Positions 34,428 through 43,540 are shown, numbered from the stretch's first letter. The stretch is DNA of 64,000 nt from Dryocola sp051307055 (GCF_051307055.1 NZ_CP149994.1:3534001-3598000), one strand, 5' to 3'. Program-made: numbers and translations. Notes: generated by a model not told the origin, from the letters alone.

Positions 34428-35222
34428 TTATAAGTGACGGTTAAAGCCGCCGGAAACATCCAGCGCCGCACCGGTAGTAAAAGAGGCAAGCGGAGAGGCC
34501 AGGAAAACCAGCGCCTGCGCGGGTTCGTGCGGCTTGCCAAGACGCTGCATGGGAATACCGCGCCTGCGGGCCATCTCCGCGGTCCATTGTTCCCAGCTTT
34601 GATTTTTGTCGCTCCGGGCTTCATAGCGCCGACGCCACTGGCCGGACTCCACCATGCCCAGCAGAATGGAGTTCACGCGGATGCCTTTTGGCATCAGCTC
34701 CTTTGATAGCGTCAAGGTCATATTAAGAAGCGCCGCGCGAGCCGCCGAAGTGGCAATCATATGCTCTTCCGGCTGCAGGGCGAGCAGCGAATTTACGCAG
34801 GTAACGGAAGCCATCTCTGAACGTTCAAGCATCGGCAAAAAAGCCTGCACCGGGTTTATCACGCCGAACAATTTCAGCCCGGCTTCGTGCAGCCAGGCCT
34901 GACGGGGCGTGTCGGCAAAATGCGCCACGAAGCCCTGGCCTGCGTTGTTGATCAGCATGTCAGCGCCGCCGAAGCGTTGCTCCACTGCCGCGGCAAAGGC
35001 CGCCACGTCCTGTTCATTGAGCACGTCGCAGCGCTGCGCCAGAATCTCAGCGTTGGGATAGTCGCCTTTAAGCGCGGTGAGCGCTGTCGCCAGGCGATCT
35101 TCATCACGTCCGCAAAACGCCACGCGAGCGCCATCCTCAAGCAGCAAACGCAGCGTTTCAAACCCGATGCCGGAGGAGCCACCGGTGACCACGGCCACGC
35201 GGCCTTCAATCTGTGTATTCAT
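34428..35222 (-). CDS. SDR-family protein with non-canonical active site
   Basis: The 264-residue protein has the SDR nucleotide motif VTGGSSGIG (12-20), NNAG (92-95) and the expected Ser145. Where the family has Tyr at Ser+13 and Lys at Ser+17 it shows Thr158 and Arg162 (segment HMIATSAARAALLN). This differs from the second SDR of the cluster, which has the normal YVASK. It may therefore be a reductase with altered catalysis, a non-catalytic homologue, or an enzyme acting by another mechanism. Its start overlaps the end of the hydrolase gene by 17 bases. Confidence 0.85.
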   Translation of the reverse strand: MNTQIEGRVAVVTGGSSGIGFETLRLLLEDGARVAFCGRDEDRLATALTALKGDYPNAEILAQRCDVLNEQDVAAFAAAVEQRFGGADMLINNAGQGFVAHFADTPRQAWLHEAGLKLFGVINPVQAFLPMLERSEMASVTCVNSLLALQPEEHMIATSAARAALLNMTLTLSKELMPKGIRVNSILLGMVESGQWRRRYEARSDKNQSWEQWTAEMARRRGIPMQRLGKPHEPAQALVFLASPLASFTTGAALDVSGGFNRHL

Positions 35223-35976
35223 ACCTGCTCTCTTCCATCACCCGTAAAAGCCGTTGATTAAACTCGCGTTCGTTATCCAGATAGCTGGCATGACCCGCCA
35301 GCGGAATGCCGTGGTAGGGCATATTCCAGCGCAGCGCCACGCCCTGGGAGTTTTCCGGGGACGTAATGCTGTCCTGCTCGCCGCACCACACTTCAAACTC
35401 GCCGTTTAGCTGTTTAAGCCAGCCGTGGATATCGTCATGCGCCAGCATCCACGCCGCCGCCAGATAGCCTTCCGGCCGCAGCCTGCGCATTCCCTGAGCC
35501 ACGGTTTCGATATCTTCAGCGCGGGCCCGCGGATGCAGTAGTTTCGCCGCTCTGGTCTGAGCAAGGATTTCTCCTCCGAGCGAGATCTGCCGCTCGCGCT
35601 GCTGCCAGACCTGCTGACGCTGTTCCGGCGCCGCCTGGCCGTAGCCTTGCGCAGGATCGGCCAGGATTAGGCGGCGCACCCGCTGCGGATAACGAGCAGA
35701 GAACGCGCTTGCCACCAGCGCACCAATCGAATGACCCACCAGCACGGTCTGCGTGACGCCAGCTTTATCCAGCATGGCGGCCAGCGCATCCGCGTAGTCC
35801 GCCGCGCCAGCTTTCTCTTTCGCTAACGCCGGGCTTTCCCCATAGCCGGGCATGTCCCAGGCCACCACCCGACAGCCGGGAATGCTCATCTGCTTATGCC
35901 AGGAGGCCGCCCCTGAACTGATGCCATGCAGCAGCGTCAACGCGTCGCCCTTTCCCGATTCTCGCCAGCAGGTCAT
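35206..35976 (-). CDS. alpha/beta-fold hydrolase, likely meta-cleavage product hydrolase
   Basis: The 256-residue protein has the alpha/beta hydrolase oxyanion segment HGISSG, nucleophile Ser83 in GHSIGA, Asp202 in CGEQDSIT and His229 in AGHASY, a complete triad. No signal peptide is present. Hydrolases of this size next to extradiol dioxygenases usually cut the C-C bond of the ring-fission product; this role is inferred from the neighbourhood. It lies between the cupin and the non-canonical SDR genes. Confidence 0.87.
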   Translation of the reverse strand: MTCWRESGKGDALTLLHGISSGAASWHKQMSIPGCRVVAWDMPGYGESPALAKEKAGAADYADALAAMLDKAGVTQTVLVGHSIGALVASAFSARYPQRVRRLILADPAQGYGQAAPEQRQQVWQQRERQISLGGEILAQTRAAKLLHPRARAEDIETVAQGMRRLRPEGYLAAAWMLAHDDIHGWLKQLNGEFEVWCGEQDSITSPENSQGVALRWNMPYHGIPLAGHASYLDNEREFNQRLLRVMEESRYEYTD

Positions 35977-35986
35977 AAGCCGCTCC

Positions 35987-36520
35987 TTAGCTACGTTTTA
36001 CTTTCGACAGGGGATGATCCGCCGGGTAAGTCGGGATTTCCGGTTTAGACGTGCCGAGCATCACGCACATCAGCGCTTCTTCTTCGCCGTGGTTAAACAG
36101 CCCGCGGTACACGCCCGCCGGAACGGAGATCAAATCGCGCTCGCGCAGCACGGTTTCACAGTAATGCTCGCCGTCGCGAATCATCAGCGTGATGCTGCCT
36201 TTGAGCATGAAGAACACTTCCTCCACGTCGTCATGCAGATGCAGCGGCCCTTCGCATTTCGAAGGCAGCACCATGGTGGAAAAGGTGAAGTGTTCTGCCG
36301 CCACGGTATTGGTATCGTTGGCGACGCCCGTGGCGCCCGTGCCGATGTAACGCATCTGCGCGCGGCGGTATTTCGGGTCGAAGTCCGCCTGGAACTTCAG
36401 CGCGTTCCAGTCATATTTACGACCTTCGAAGCGGGCGATGCGCGACTCAACCCATGTATCCAGCGCGATATCGTCCGGCTTGATTGCCGCTTTGGTATTG
36501 ATTGTTGAAGTCTCTGACAT
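35987..36520 (-). CDS. cupin-domain protein
   Basis: The 177-residue protein holds one cupin barrel with the metal-binding motif PLHLHDDVEEVFFMLKG. Its second motif, VPAGVYRGLFNHG, is less regular. It could be a metal-dependent dioxygenase, isomerase or decarboxylase, or a small-molecule-binding protein. It lies in the operon between the transporter and the hydrolase genes. The specific role is unknown. Confidence 0.82.
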   Translation of the reverse strand: MSETSTINTKAAIKPDDIALDTWVESRIARFEGRKYDWNALKFQADFDPKYRRAQMRYIGTGATGVANDTNTVAAEHFTFSTMVLPSKCEGPLHLHDDVEEVFFMLKGSITLMIRDGEHYCETVLRERDLISVPAGVYRGLFNHGEEEALMCVMLGTSKPEIPTYPADHPLSKVKRS

Positions 36521-36531
36521 GATGTTTATCC

Positions 36532-37785
36532 TCAGTAGCGTTTAAGCAGTGGCAGCAGCAGCACGCACCCCAGCGCGGCCATTACCACCAGGAAAAGTAG
36601 TCCGGTATCCATGTCATGGGTGAACGCAATCAGCGCGCCCATCACTACGGGCGACAGCGCGCCCGCGAAGTTTCCCAGACCGTTAAAAATGCCCCCGGCT
36701 GTCGCCGCCACGCGCGGCGGCGTGGCCTTCGCCAGCAGCGCAAAAATATTCGGCGCGCCGGTTCCCCACATAAAGGTGCTGAAACTCATGGCGGCGATTA
36801 CCGCTGCGGTACTGTGCAGATGCAGCACTACGGCAAGCCCGAGGGCCGCGCCGCCCAGCGAAATAAAGCAGGCCAGCGCGCGGCGATCGAGTTTGTCCGA
36901 CAGCCAGGCCCCCAGCACTTCACCCAGCAGCATGGCGATAAACGGCAGCGAAGAGAGCCAGCCCGCGTGTGCCAGATGAATGCCTTTTCCTTCGATGAGG
37001 TAGCCCGGCAGCCAGCCGTTCATGCCCCACAGGTAGGTCAAAAAGGCGATATTAAAGACGCAGATCACCCAGAAATGCGGGTTACGCAGCAGCACCTGGC
37101 GCGCCTCGCGGCGATCCGGCGTGGGCTCCGCCGTGACCTTCTTTGGTTCCAGCGTGATGTTGCGCAGCCCAATACGCACCAGCAGCAGCACCGGCAGCGT
37201 AAGGAAAGCCATAAAGAAGAAGGTGCACTGCCAGCCGAACGCATTAAGAATAAAAAGCGATACCGGGAAACCAATCGCCGCGCCCACCGGCGTGCCCAGC
37301 AGCCACAGCATGGTGGCACGGGCCTGAAGTCGCGCGGGAAACGTATGGCGAATCACCGCAAAGGCAAGGGGAAACAGCGGCCCTTCGGCAATGCCCAGCA
37401 GCACGCGCAGCACCATCATCAGCGAGTAAGAGTGCGTCAGGCCCATCAGCACCATCAGCACACACCAGATCCCCATCATCGCGGTTAGCAGCCGCAGCGG
37501 CGCAATGCGATCCCCAAGGCCGCTCAGCAGTACGGATGAAAAACCGTAGCTGAGCAGGAAAGCGCTCATCAGCAGCCCAAGACGGGTGGTGTCAAAATCG
37601 ATGCCCATCGCCTGCTGAAAATGGGTATCGGAAAACAGCGCCGCGATGCTGATTTTGTCGAAGAACGCCAGCAGCACGCAGGCCAGCAGCGCCAGCGGCA
37701 CCGACCAGCGCACCGGTTTTTCAGGCGTGAGGGTATCCTCACCGTTCGCCATAGCCGGCGCGGTGTTGGTATCAAAAGTTGTCAT
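36532..37785 (-). CDS. MFS transporter, anion:cation symporter type
   Basis: The 417-residue protein has about twelve transmembrane segments and the ACS-family landmarks (LLACVLLAFFDKISIAALF in helix 1, GIAEGPLFPLAFAVIRHTFP after helix 4). Members of this group take up organic anions such as aromatic acids, tartrate or sugar acids. It lies within the catabolic operon and presumably imports the pathway substrate. It is one of two ACS-type carriers in the cluster. Confidence 0.9.
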   Translation of the reverse strand: MTTFDTNTAPAMANGEDTLTPEKPVRWSVPLALLACVLLAFFDKISIAALFSDTHFQQAMGIDFDTTRLGLLMSAFLLSYGFSSVLLSGLGDRIAPLRLLTAMMGIWCVLMVLMGLTHSYSLMMVLRVLLGIAEGPLFPLAFAVIRHTFPARLQARATMLWLLGTPVGAAIGFPVSLFILNAFGWQCTFFFMAFLTLPVLLLVRIGLRNITLEPKKVTAEPTPDRREARQVLLRNPHFWVICVFNIAFLTYLWGMNGWLPGYLIEGKGIHLAHAGWLSSLPFIAMLLGEVLGAWLSDKLDRRALACFISLGGAALGLAVVLHLHSTAAVIAAMSFSTFMWGTGAPNIFALLAKATPPRVAATAGGIFNGLGNFAGALSPVVMGALIAFTHDMDTGLLFLVVMAALGCVLLLPLLKRY

Positions 37786-37812
37786 GCTCTCCCCCTTCGG
37801 GTGGCGCTTTCC

Positions 37813-39009
37813 TTAGCGCAGGGACATTAAGGAAAAGTCGGGGTCGGCCAGCGGAATGTCTTGCAACACCCGCCCGGCCGCCATCCAGCGCTTCGCCAGT
37901 TTGATGGTTCTGGCGTCGTTAAACGCCACCAGCTGGCTCAGCGTGCCGTCCGTCTTCAGGGTGAAAAACAGCTCGCTGTTTTGGCTACGGCGTACCACCG
38001 TTTCACCGTCCGGCTGAGGAATGCCGAGGATCTGGATGTTATGTTGATATTGATCCGACCACAGCCAGGGCGCATCGCTGTAGCCCGCCGCGCTGGCGTC
38101 CAGCATCGCCCGTGCGGTTGAAATGGCCTGGTTCTGCGCAAAAGCCCAGGATTGCAGGCAAAGGCGGTAATCAGGATGCTGGGCCACGTCGCCCGCCGCG
38201 AAGATCGCCGGATCGCTGGTTCGCCCCTGCGCATCCACCACGATGCCCTGCTCGATCGCTAAATCCGCCTGGCGGGCCAGCTCCAGATTGAGATCGACGC
38301 CGATCCCCACGACAACCGCGTCGAACCGCTGCGCTTGTCCGCCGCAGGCAATGACGGGCAAACCGCCGTCGTCTGCAAGCGAAATGGGGCCGCAGGCGCA
38401 GTGCAGCGTCACGCCCTGCTGCTGGTGCATTTGCAGCAGCGCGGCGGAAACCGGCGCGCTGACGGAGCGCTGGCAAAGCGCGGCCTGCTGCTCAAAGACC
38501 GTCACTGCTATACCTAATCTGCGCGCGGAAGCGGCGATCTCAAGGCCGATCCAGCCGCCGCCCACCACCGCCAGGCTGCGGCATTCGGCAAGCCGCTGCT
38601 TTAAGCGCCGGGCGTCTTCCCAGTGGCGCAGCGTATAAACCTGCGGATGCTCCTGCCATGCGGCGCCGGGCAGCCGCGCCCTGCCGCCGGTGGCGATCAG
38701 CAGCTGCTGGTAAGGCAGGCGCTCACCGCTGTTTAGCACCACCACTTTTTCATCGCGCAGAATGGCCTCGGCACGCTGCGGACGATACCAGGTAATATTC
38801 AACGCGCTGAGCACGTCGCCGCTGAACAGGTGCGGCATAGCAGGCGATGTTTCCAGCAAAGCGGCCTTGGAGAGCGGCGGGCGTTCATAAAAATCCCACG
38901 GCTCATCCGCAACCACGCTCAGTTCGCCCTGCCAGCCCTGGTCGCGCAGGGTTTTGGCGGCCCAGCCCGCGGCCTGACCGCCGCCGATAATGACGATCCC
39001 CGCGGTCAT
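37813..39009 (-). CDS. ferredoxin reductase of the Rieske oxygenase system
   Basis: The 398-residue flavoprotein has an N-terminal FAD motif (IIGGGQAAGWAAKTLR, 6-21) and a central NAD motif (VVGGGWIGLEIAASARRLG). This layout belongs to ferredoxin reductases of the BphA4/HcaD type. It should pass electrons from NADH to the Rieske ferredoxin encoded at 42919. It overlaps the extradiol dioxygenase gene by four bases. Confidence 0.9.
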   Translation of the reverse strand: MTAGIVIIGGGQAAGWAAKTLRDQGWQGELSVVADEPWDFYERPPLSKAALLETSPAMPHLFSGDVLSALNITWYRPQRAEAILRDEKVVVLNSGERLPYQQLLIATGGRARLPGAAWQEHPQVYTLRHWEDARRLKQRLAECRSLAVVGGGWIGLEIAASARRLGIAVTVFEQQAALCQRSVSAPVSAALLQMHQQQGVTLHCACGPISLADDGGLPVIACGGQAQRFDAVVVGIGVDLNLELARQADLAIEQGIVVDAQGRTSDPAIFAAGDVAQHPDYRLCLQSWAFAQNQAISTARAMLDASAAGYSDAPWLWSDQYQHNIQILGIPQPDGETVVRRSQNSELFFTLKTDGTLSQLVAFNDARTIKLAKRWMAAGRVLQDIPLADPDFSLMSLR

Positions 39010-39935
39010 ATCGCCTCCTGCTTTTTCTGCTGGCGGCGCGTGTCATGATCGATGCCGCCTTCAACCGCCCATTCGGTAAAGGAGACCAGCGAGTGTTCCA
39101 GCTCGCGCGGCTGCCAGTTTTCCGTCAGATAATCGTCGTTGGTGTAGTACTCAAATGCGCCCCCCGTCGGGCTGTTCACATACCAGAAGTAGGCTGAGGA
39201 AACGGGATGACGGCCCGGCCCGATAAAGGTGCTCCACTGCTGTTTGTTCATGGCGATGCCGCCGCCAATCACCTCGTGAATGTCCCGCACGGTAAACGCC
39301 ACGTGGTTCAGCCCGCGCTTGCGGTTTGGCAGCTGCAGCAAAAAGAGGTTGTGATGTCCGCCGCGCGCCTGGGTGCGCAGGAAAACGGCGCGATTGATAT
39401 AGCGGTCGGAAACCTGAAAGCCCAGCACCTCGCGATAGAAGCGTTCCACGGCGGCCAGCTCTTCGACAAAGAACACAACGTGACCAATGTTGATCGGCTG
39501 CGCACGGTCATAAACCGGGCTTGGCGTATCGATGCGCCGCATATCGCCCCATTGGTTTATCGGCGCAGCCTCCAGTTCAACGGGCTGCTGCCGGGTTACC
39601 TGCACGCGCAGCGTCATGCCGTTTGGATCGAGGCACTCCAGCGCGCCGTCCACTTCACGGAAGCCCGGCTGGCCCGCCATGCGAGCGCGCAGCGTGGCAA
39701 GCTCCTGCTCATCCGCCACGCCCCATGTCATACGGCGTAACGTGGACCCAGCTTCAATCGCTGGCGGTAAATCCGCGCTGTTAACCGCCCGTAAGACAAC
39801 TTCTGCTCCGCTCAGGGTGGTGAAACTGCCCGCATCTTTATCCTGAGAGCGCAGACCAAAATCACGCATAAACTTTTCGCACAGCGCCGGGTCTTCCACG
39901 CCAAACTCTAATTTTTCAATGCCAGTTACGCTCAT
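39006..39935 (-). CDS. type I extradiol (VOC-fold) ring-cleavage dioxygenase
   Basis: The 309-residue two-domain VOC protein resembles catechol 2,3-dioxygenase and BphC enzymes. The likely Fe(II) ligands are the His in NIGHVVFFV, the His in GLNHVAFTV and the Glu in GGAFEYY. It should cut the aromatic ring next to the hydroxyls (meta-cleavage). A start codon five codons upstream is possible; the ATG at 39935 gives MSVTGIEKLEFGVED. It follows the IclR regulator gene after a 90-base gap. Confidence 0.9.
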   Translation of the reverse strand: MSVTGIEKLEFGVEDPALCEKFMRDFGLRSQDKDAGSFTTLSGAEVVLRAVNSADLPPAIEAGSTLRRMTWGVADEQELATLRARMAGQPGFREVDGALECLDPNGMTLRVQVTRQQPVELEAAPINQWGDMRRIDTPSPVYDRAQPINIGHVVFFVEELAAVERFYREVLGFQVSDRYINRAVFLRTQARGGHHNLFLLQLPNRKRGLNHVAFTVRDIHEVIGGGIAMNKQQWSTFIGPGRHPVSSAYFWYVNSPTGGAFEYYTNDDYLTENWQPRELEHSLVSFTEWAVEGGIDHDTRRQQKKQEAI

Positions 39936-40025
39936 AACTCGTTGCCTCATGATGGTTTTAGCCGGATTCGGGCGTAGGGGCGCCCCGACGCGATTAAGCG
40001 TCTGTGTTCCGCAGGTCAGGATTAG

Positions 40026-40814
40026 CTAGCTTGCTTGCGCCAGGTGGCCTAAAAAGCCTGATATTTTGTCGGCGGCCAGGCGGACTTCATTCTGTAAACG
40101 TTCACGGTCCGATTTGGGGATCTCTTCATAGGGCACCAGGATGCTGACCACCGCCGCCACCCGGCCAGTACGATCGAAAATCGGATATACGATGGACGAA
40201 ATGCCGTGGCGGTAGAAGGACTCGCCGATCACGTAGCCACGCGCTTTGTCCTGCTGCACCATCTGCCAGAGCGCTTCGCGATCGTGTAGTTGCCCCGGCA
40301 CGTTTCCCGGCAGAACCGGGTTGGGAAACAGCTGTTCAAACTCGCCTGGTGAAACGCCGGTAAGCAGCATGCGGCCCAGAGAAGTGCAGTGCAGCGGCAG
40401 ACGCGTGCCGATGCTGACCTGATTGATCTGCGATCCGGCGGCGCTCACGCGGGCGACGTAGATCAGATCGCGTCCGTCGCGGATCGCCAGATGGCTGCTG
40501 CACTGGCTGATATCACGCAGCTGTTCAATCACCGGCTGCCCGGCCTGCGCCACGTCCAGCGAAGCGATGTACTCAAAGCCCAGCCGCAGCACGTTCATTC
40601 CCAGCGAGAAGGTGTTGGTGCGCGGATTACGTTCAAGGAATCCCATATATTCCAGGGTTTGCACCACGCGATATGCGGTGGCTTTCGGCATTTTTACCAG
40701 TCGATGCAGTTCGGCAAACGTCAGCTCGCGATGCTGCTCGCCAAAGGCCAGAAGCAGCTGCAGCCCACGTTCCAGACCGGGGATTACATATCGACACGCC
40801 TGTTCATCCGCCAT
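40026..40814 (-). CDS. IclR-family transcriptional regulator
   Basis: The 262-residue regulator has an N-terminal winged helix (LQLLLAFGEQHRELTFAELHRLVKMPKATAYRVVQTLEYMGF) and a C-terminal IclR effector domain. Such proteins often control aromatic degradation, for example PcaR and MhpR. The frame extends upstream to 40910, but that would overlap the SDR gene. The ATG at 40814 follows AGGTGAG. It is embedded in the operon rather than at its edge. The twin palindromes GTTTCATATATGAAAC at 43260 and 43541 are the natural binding-site candidates. Confidence 0.9.
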   Translation of the reverse strand: MADEQACRYVIPGLERGLQLLLAFGEQHRELTFAELHRLVKMPKATAYRVVQTLEYMGFLERNPRTNTFSLGMNVLRLGFEYIASLDVAQAGQPVIEQLRDISQCSSHLAIRDGRDLIYVARVSAAGSQINQVSIGTRLPLHCTSLGRMLLTGVSPGEFEQLFPNPVLPGNVPGQLHDREALWQMVQQDKARGYVIGESFYRHGISSIVYPIFDRTGRVAAVVSILVPYEEIPKSDRERLQNEVRLAADKISGFLGHLAQAS

Positions 40815-40827
40815 CTCACTCACCTGT

Positions 40828-41577
40828 TCAGTTAAAGACGAAACCGCCGTTGACCGGCAGCAGTTGCCCGGTGACAAAGCCCGACAGCGAGGACAGAAGC
40901 CACAGCACACTGCCCGTTACATCGTCGGGATGCTGGGCGCCGGGTAAGGCGCGCCCTTGCTCATAAAGCTGATGACGTTCCGCCGGCACATATTCGGTGG
41001 CTTCCACACGGGTTAAGCCCGGGGCGATGGCGTTGACGCGAATGCGCCGCTCGCCCAGTTCACGCGCCATTGAGCGGGTCATGGAAATCACCGCGCCTTT
41101 GCTGGCGACGTAGGCCATCAGGCGGGGCGCTCCCCACAACGCGGTATCTGACGCCACGTTCACGATGCTGCCGCCGTTGGCTAGCAGCGGCACCGCGGCT
41201 TTGCTGACCAACCAGGTGCCGCGCACGTTCACCTGCATCACGCGATCCCACAGATCGATGTCGTACTCCATCATCGTTTTGCCGCCCACGCCGGTTGCCA
41301 TGGCGGCATTGTTCACCAGCCCGTCAATGGAGCCCAGCGCGCCGATGGCGTTAAACGCCGCTTCGACGGAGTGAGGATCGGCAAGATCGATAACCTGAAC
41401 CTCAACGTTTAGCCCCTGTTCGCGCAGGGTACTGGCACCGACGGCCAGCTCGGTTTCAAGGATGTCGCACATCACCGCGCAGGCGCCGGCTTTGGCTATC
41501 GCTTCGGCAAAATGGTAGCCCAGACCGCGGGCGGCACCGGTAATAACTATGCGCTTCCCTTTCAGCATGCCTTCCAT
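40828..41577 (-). CDS. SDR-family dehydrogenase, possible cis-diol dehydrogenase
   Basis: The 249-residue protein is a canonical short-chain dehydrogenase with ITGAARGLG (12-20), NNAA, Ser143, Tyr156 and Lys160 (YVASK). It follows the Rieske oxygenase alpha gene with a one-base overlap, which fits a dehydrogenase that re-aromatises the dihydrodiol to a catechol. The substrate is not proven. Confidence 0.87.
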   Translation of the reverse strand: MEGMLKGKRIVITGAARGLGYHFAEAIAKAGACAVMCDILETELAVGASTLREQGLNVEVQVIDLADPHSVEAAFNAIGALGSIDGLVNNAAMATGVGGKTMMEYDIDLWDRVMQVNVRGTWLVSKAAVPLLANGGSIVNVASDTALWGAPRLMAYVASKGAVISMTRSMARELGERRIRVNAIAPGLTRVEATEYVPAERHQLYEQGRALPGAQHPDDVTGSVLWLLSSLSGFVTGQLLPVNGGFVFN

Positions 41578-42599
41578 CAGGCCGCTCCCTGCTGCTGTTC
41601 GCGCTGGGCCAGCTGCTGCTGCGCGGCTTTTAGCATCATGCGGCGAAGGCGGGACAGCCCCACGTCATGCTGATACAAATATTCGTGGTTCCGGGCGTCA
41701 GGCGCCATGCACTCCAGCACCACGCGATCCTGCTCCAGCACCTCCCAGTGCAGTTTTTCCAGGCGGTTGCGGTACATGAAGCGCCACACGTCGCGCTGCC
41801 AGTCCTGCACTTTACGGATGCGCCAGAAGAAGACGCGGCAACGATCTTTATCTTCCGGCACCACCATGCCGACTATCCAGAAATGGCCGCCCGGCCCGAA
41901 GCGTTTCTGATAAGGAATAGAGAGGCGCATCCAGTAGGCTCCGCTGGCGCCGAATTCCACCCAGTCAAAATTCACGCCGCTCTGGCCGCTCTTCTTGAAC
42001 ACGAAGCCGTTCTGCGTCCCCTCAAGCACCATGTCCGCTTTACGATCGCCTTCCGCCATGGAGTGCGAAGACGAGTGGAGATAGGTGCCGTGCATCGGGT
42101 CCATGACGTTTTCCAGCGCGTACTGATAATTGCACTCCCAGGCCGCGGTACACAGGAAATTGCTGTACTGCTCCACGTCTGCCAGTTCTGCCGGGAAGGT
42201 AAGTTCTGCGGGCGGCTGTTCCGCCGTCACGCCAAACCATAAGAAGATGGCGCCGTGAACTTCCTGCACTGCGTAACTGCGCACGCACTGTTGCCCGACC
42301 AGCGGACAGCGGTCCACCGCAGGGACATCTTTTACCTCGCCGTTGCCGGCTACTTCTACGCCGTGATACCAGCAGGCGATACGATCGCCCAGGTTCCAGC
42401 CCATCGACAGGCGCGCGCCGCGATGCGGACAACGGTCTTCCAGCGCCTGCACCTGGCCATCTTTATTGCGCCATACGACGATCTGTTCACCGAGGCGCGT
42501 AATGCCGACCGGCGCCGACTGCACTTCCCAGCTTGCCAGCACCGGATACCATAAATTGCGTAATCCTGTATCGAGATAATCTTGCACTGTAGTCGTCAT
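41577..42599 (-). CDS. Rieske non-heme iron oxygenase, alpha subunit
   Basis: The 340-residue protein has a Rieske [2Fe-2S] site (Cys57, His59, Cys76, His79 in RCPHRGARL and CWYHG). The catalytic domain contains ENVMDPMHGTYLHS, giving Asp167 as bridging residue and His170/His175 as iron ligands. No beta-subunit gene is present, so the oxygenase is probably an alpha-only oligomer as in the phthalate/vanillate or carbazole types. Substrate, and whether it is a mono- or dioxygenase, cannot be told from sequence. Electrons should come through the ferredoxin (42919) and the reductase (37813). Confidence 0.93.
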   Translation of the reverse strand: MTTTVQDYLDTGLRNLWYPVLASWEVQSAPVGITRLGEQIVVWRNKDGQVQALEDRCPHRGARLSMGWNLGDRIACWYHGVEVAGNGEVKDVPAVDRCPLVGQQCVRSYAVQEVHGAIFLWFGVTAEQPPAELTFPAELADVEQYSNFLCTAAWECNYQYALENVMDPMHGTYLHSSSHSMAEGDRKADMVLEGTQNGFVFKKSGQSGVNFDWVEFGASGAYWMRLSIPYQKRFGPGGHFWIVGMVVPEDKDRCRVFFWRIRKVQDWQRDVWRFMYRNRLEKLHWEVLEQDRVVLECMAPDARNHEYLYQHDVGLSRLRRMMLKAAQQQLAQREQQQGAA

Positions 42600-42613
42600 G
42601 CTGCTCTCCGCCG

Positions 42614-42922
42614 TTAGTAACCGTTAACCTGCATAAACTCCCGAAAACTGCTCTCCTGCCAGGCTTCGCCGTGTCGGTCGTAAACCTGGCGGCTGTTTAA
42701 GGCGTTCACCAGCTCCGGCAGCGTTTCCACGCCCTGCTCAAAAAGTTGCTCAAGGGCAGCGATAAGCGTCAGCTCAAAGGCTTCTGGTTCACGGCTGCGG
42801 GTTTGCCATACCAGATTCTGGTAATGCCCGGGCTTGTGGATCGTGCCGTTGCCCCCCTCTTTTGGCGGCGTAAACTGAAAGCTAATCGGCAATGACGGGT
42901 TAAATTCAGCGTTCTCGCTCAT
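42614..42922 (-). CDS. small protein with recombinase-like helix-turn-helix segment
   Basis: The 102-residue protein sits between the ferredoxin and the oxygenase alpha genes and overlaps the former by four bases. Its last 40 residues (LPELVNALNSRQVYDRHGEAWQES and on) resemble the helix-turn-helix repeat found in serine recombinases. There is no catalytic recombinase domain. I recall similar small proteins beside Rieske oxygenase genes in other bacteria. Function unknown: it could bind the oxygenase, stabilise its assembly or bind DNA. Confidence 0.75.
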   Translation of the reverse strand: MSENAEFNPSLPISFQFTPPKEGGNGTIHKPGHYQNLVWQTRSREPEAFELTLIAALEQLFEQGVETLPELVNALNSRQVYDRHGEAWQESSFREFMQVNGY

Positions 42923-43266
42923 TCCACTGTCTCCGGGATAAAGGTGATTTGGATCTGGTTGTCGAATACGCGCACCGGGTAGCGTTTCAGGTTGCGTTCG
43001 CCCGGCTCGCGCAGGCAGGCCCCGGTACGGATATCAAATACCGCCTCGTGCAGCGGACATTCAACTTTGCCGTCGTCGACAAAACCCTGACTCAGCAGCG
43101 CGTAGGCATGGGGGCAGACGTCTTCGAGCGCGTAATACTCGCCATCCACCAGATAGACACCAATCTCTTTACCTTCGACGTTGCCGCTATAAGGAAAGTC
43201 TTCCTGCACCTGCTCTACATTACATACGCCCATCCAGCTCATCAGATCCTCCGGCGGTTGTTTCAT
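42919..43266 (-). CDS. Rieske-type ferredoxin
   Basis: The 115-residue protein has a single Rieske [2Fe-2S] cluster site: Cys51, His53, Cys70 and His73 (VCPHAY, ECPLHEAVFD). It is the first gene of the operon and should carry electrons from the reductase to the oxygenase. The start codon lies inside the 16-bp palindrome at 43260-43275, so an operator protein bound there would also cover the translation start region in the DNA. Confidence 0.92.
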   Translation of the reverse strand: MKQPPEDLMSWMGVCNVEQVQEDFPYSGNVEGKEIGVYLVDGEYYALEDVCPHAYALLSQGFVDDGKVECPLHEAVFDIRTGACLREPGERNLKRYPVRVFDNQIQITFIPETVE

Positions 43267-43275
43267 ATATGAAAC
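43260..43275. promoter_or_regulatory. perfect palindrome GTTTCATATATGAAAC, operator candidate 1
   Basis: This 16-base perfect palindrome overlaps the first codons of the ferredoxin gene. An identical copy lies at 43541-43556. Both carry the GTTTC/GAAAC arms seen in several IclR-family sites such as KdgR. Confidence 0.65.
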
Positions 43276-43298
43276 TCTGTTTCTTATTTAATACGCTC

Positions 43299-43326
43299 AA
43301 TATAAAAGCGCTGGACTTTTCGTCAA
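43299..43326 (-). promoter_or_regulatory. sigma-70 promoter of the catabolic operon
   Basis: On the minus strand TTGACG (43326-43321) is followed after 16 bases by TATATT (43304-43299). This close match to the consensus hexamers predicts a start about 25 bases before the ferredoxin gene and places the palindrome at roughly +17 to +32. Confidence 0.55.
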
Positions 43327-43540
43327 GGGGATATGTGACAAGTTTGTTAATGATGCGGGAGTAATTCTCTCAACTGTGGAATCGCTCACGAAAACGTGCA
43401 CCCAGATGAAACAGGTGATTAAAAATGCGGGCGCACATACATAATTTTTATATTTATCGCGTATCGAATGAGTGCCAGATATTTTAATTGACTTTAGAGG
43501 GCCATTGCGGATAAACAAAAATAAGAAGCGGAAGTGTGGC

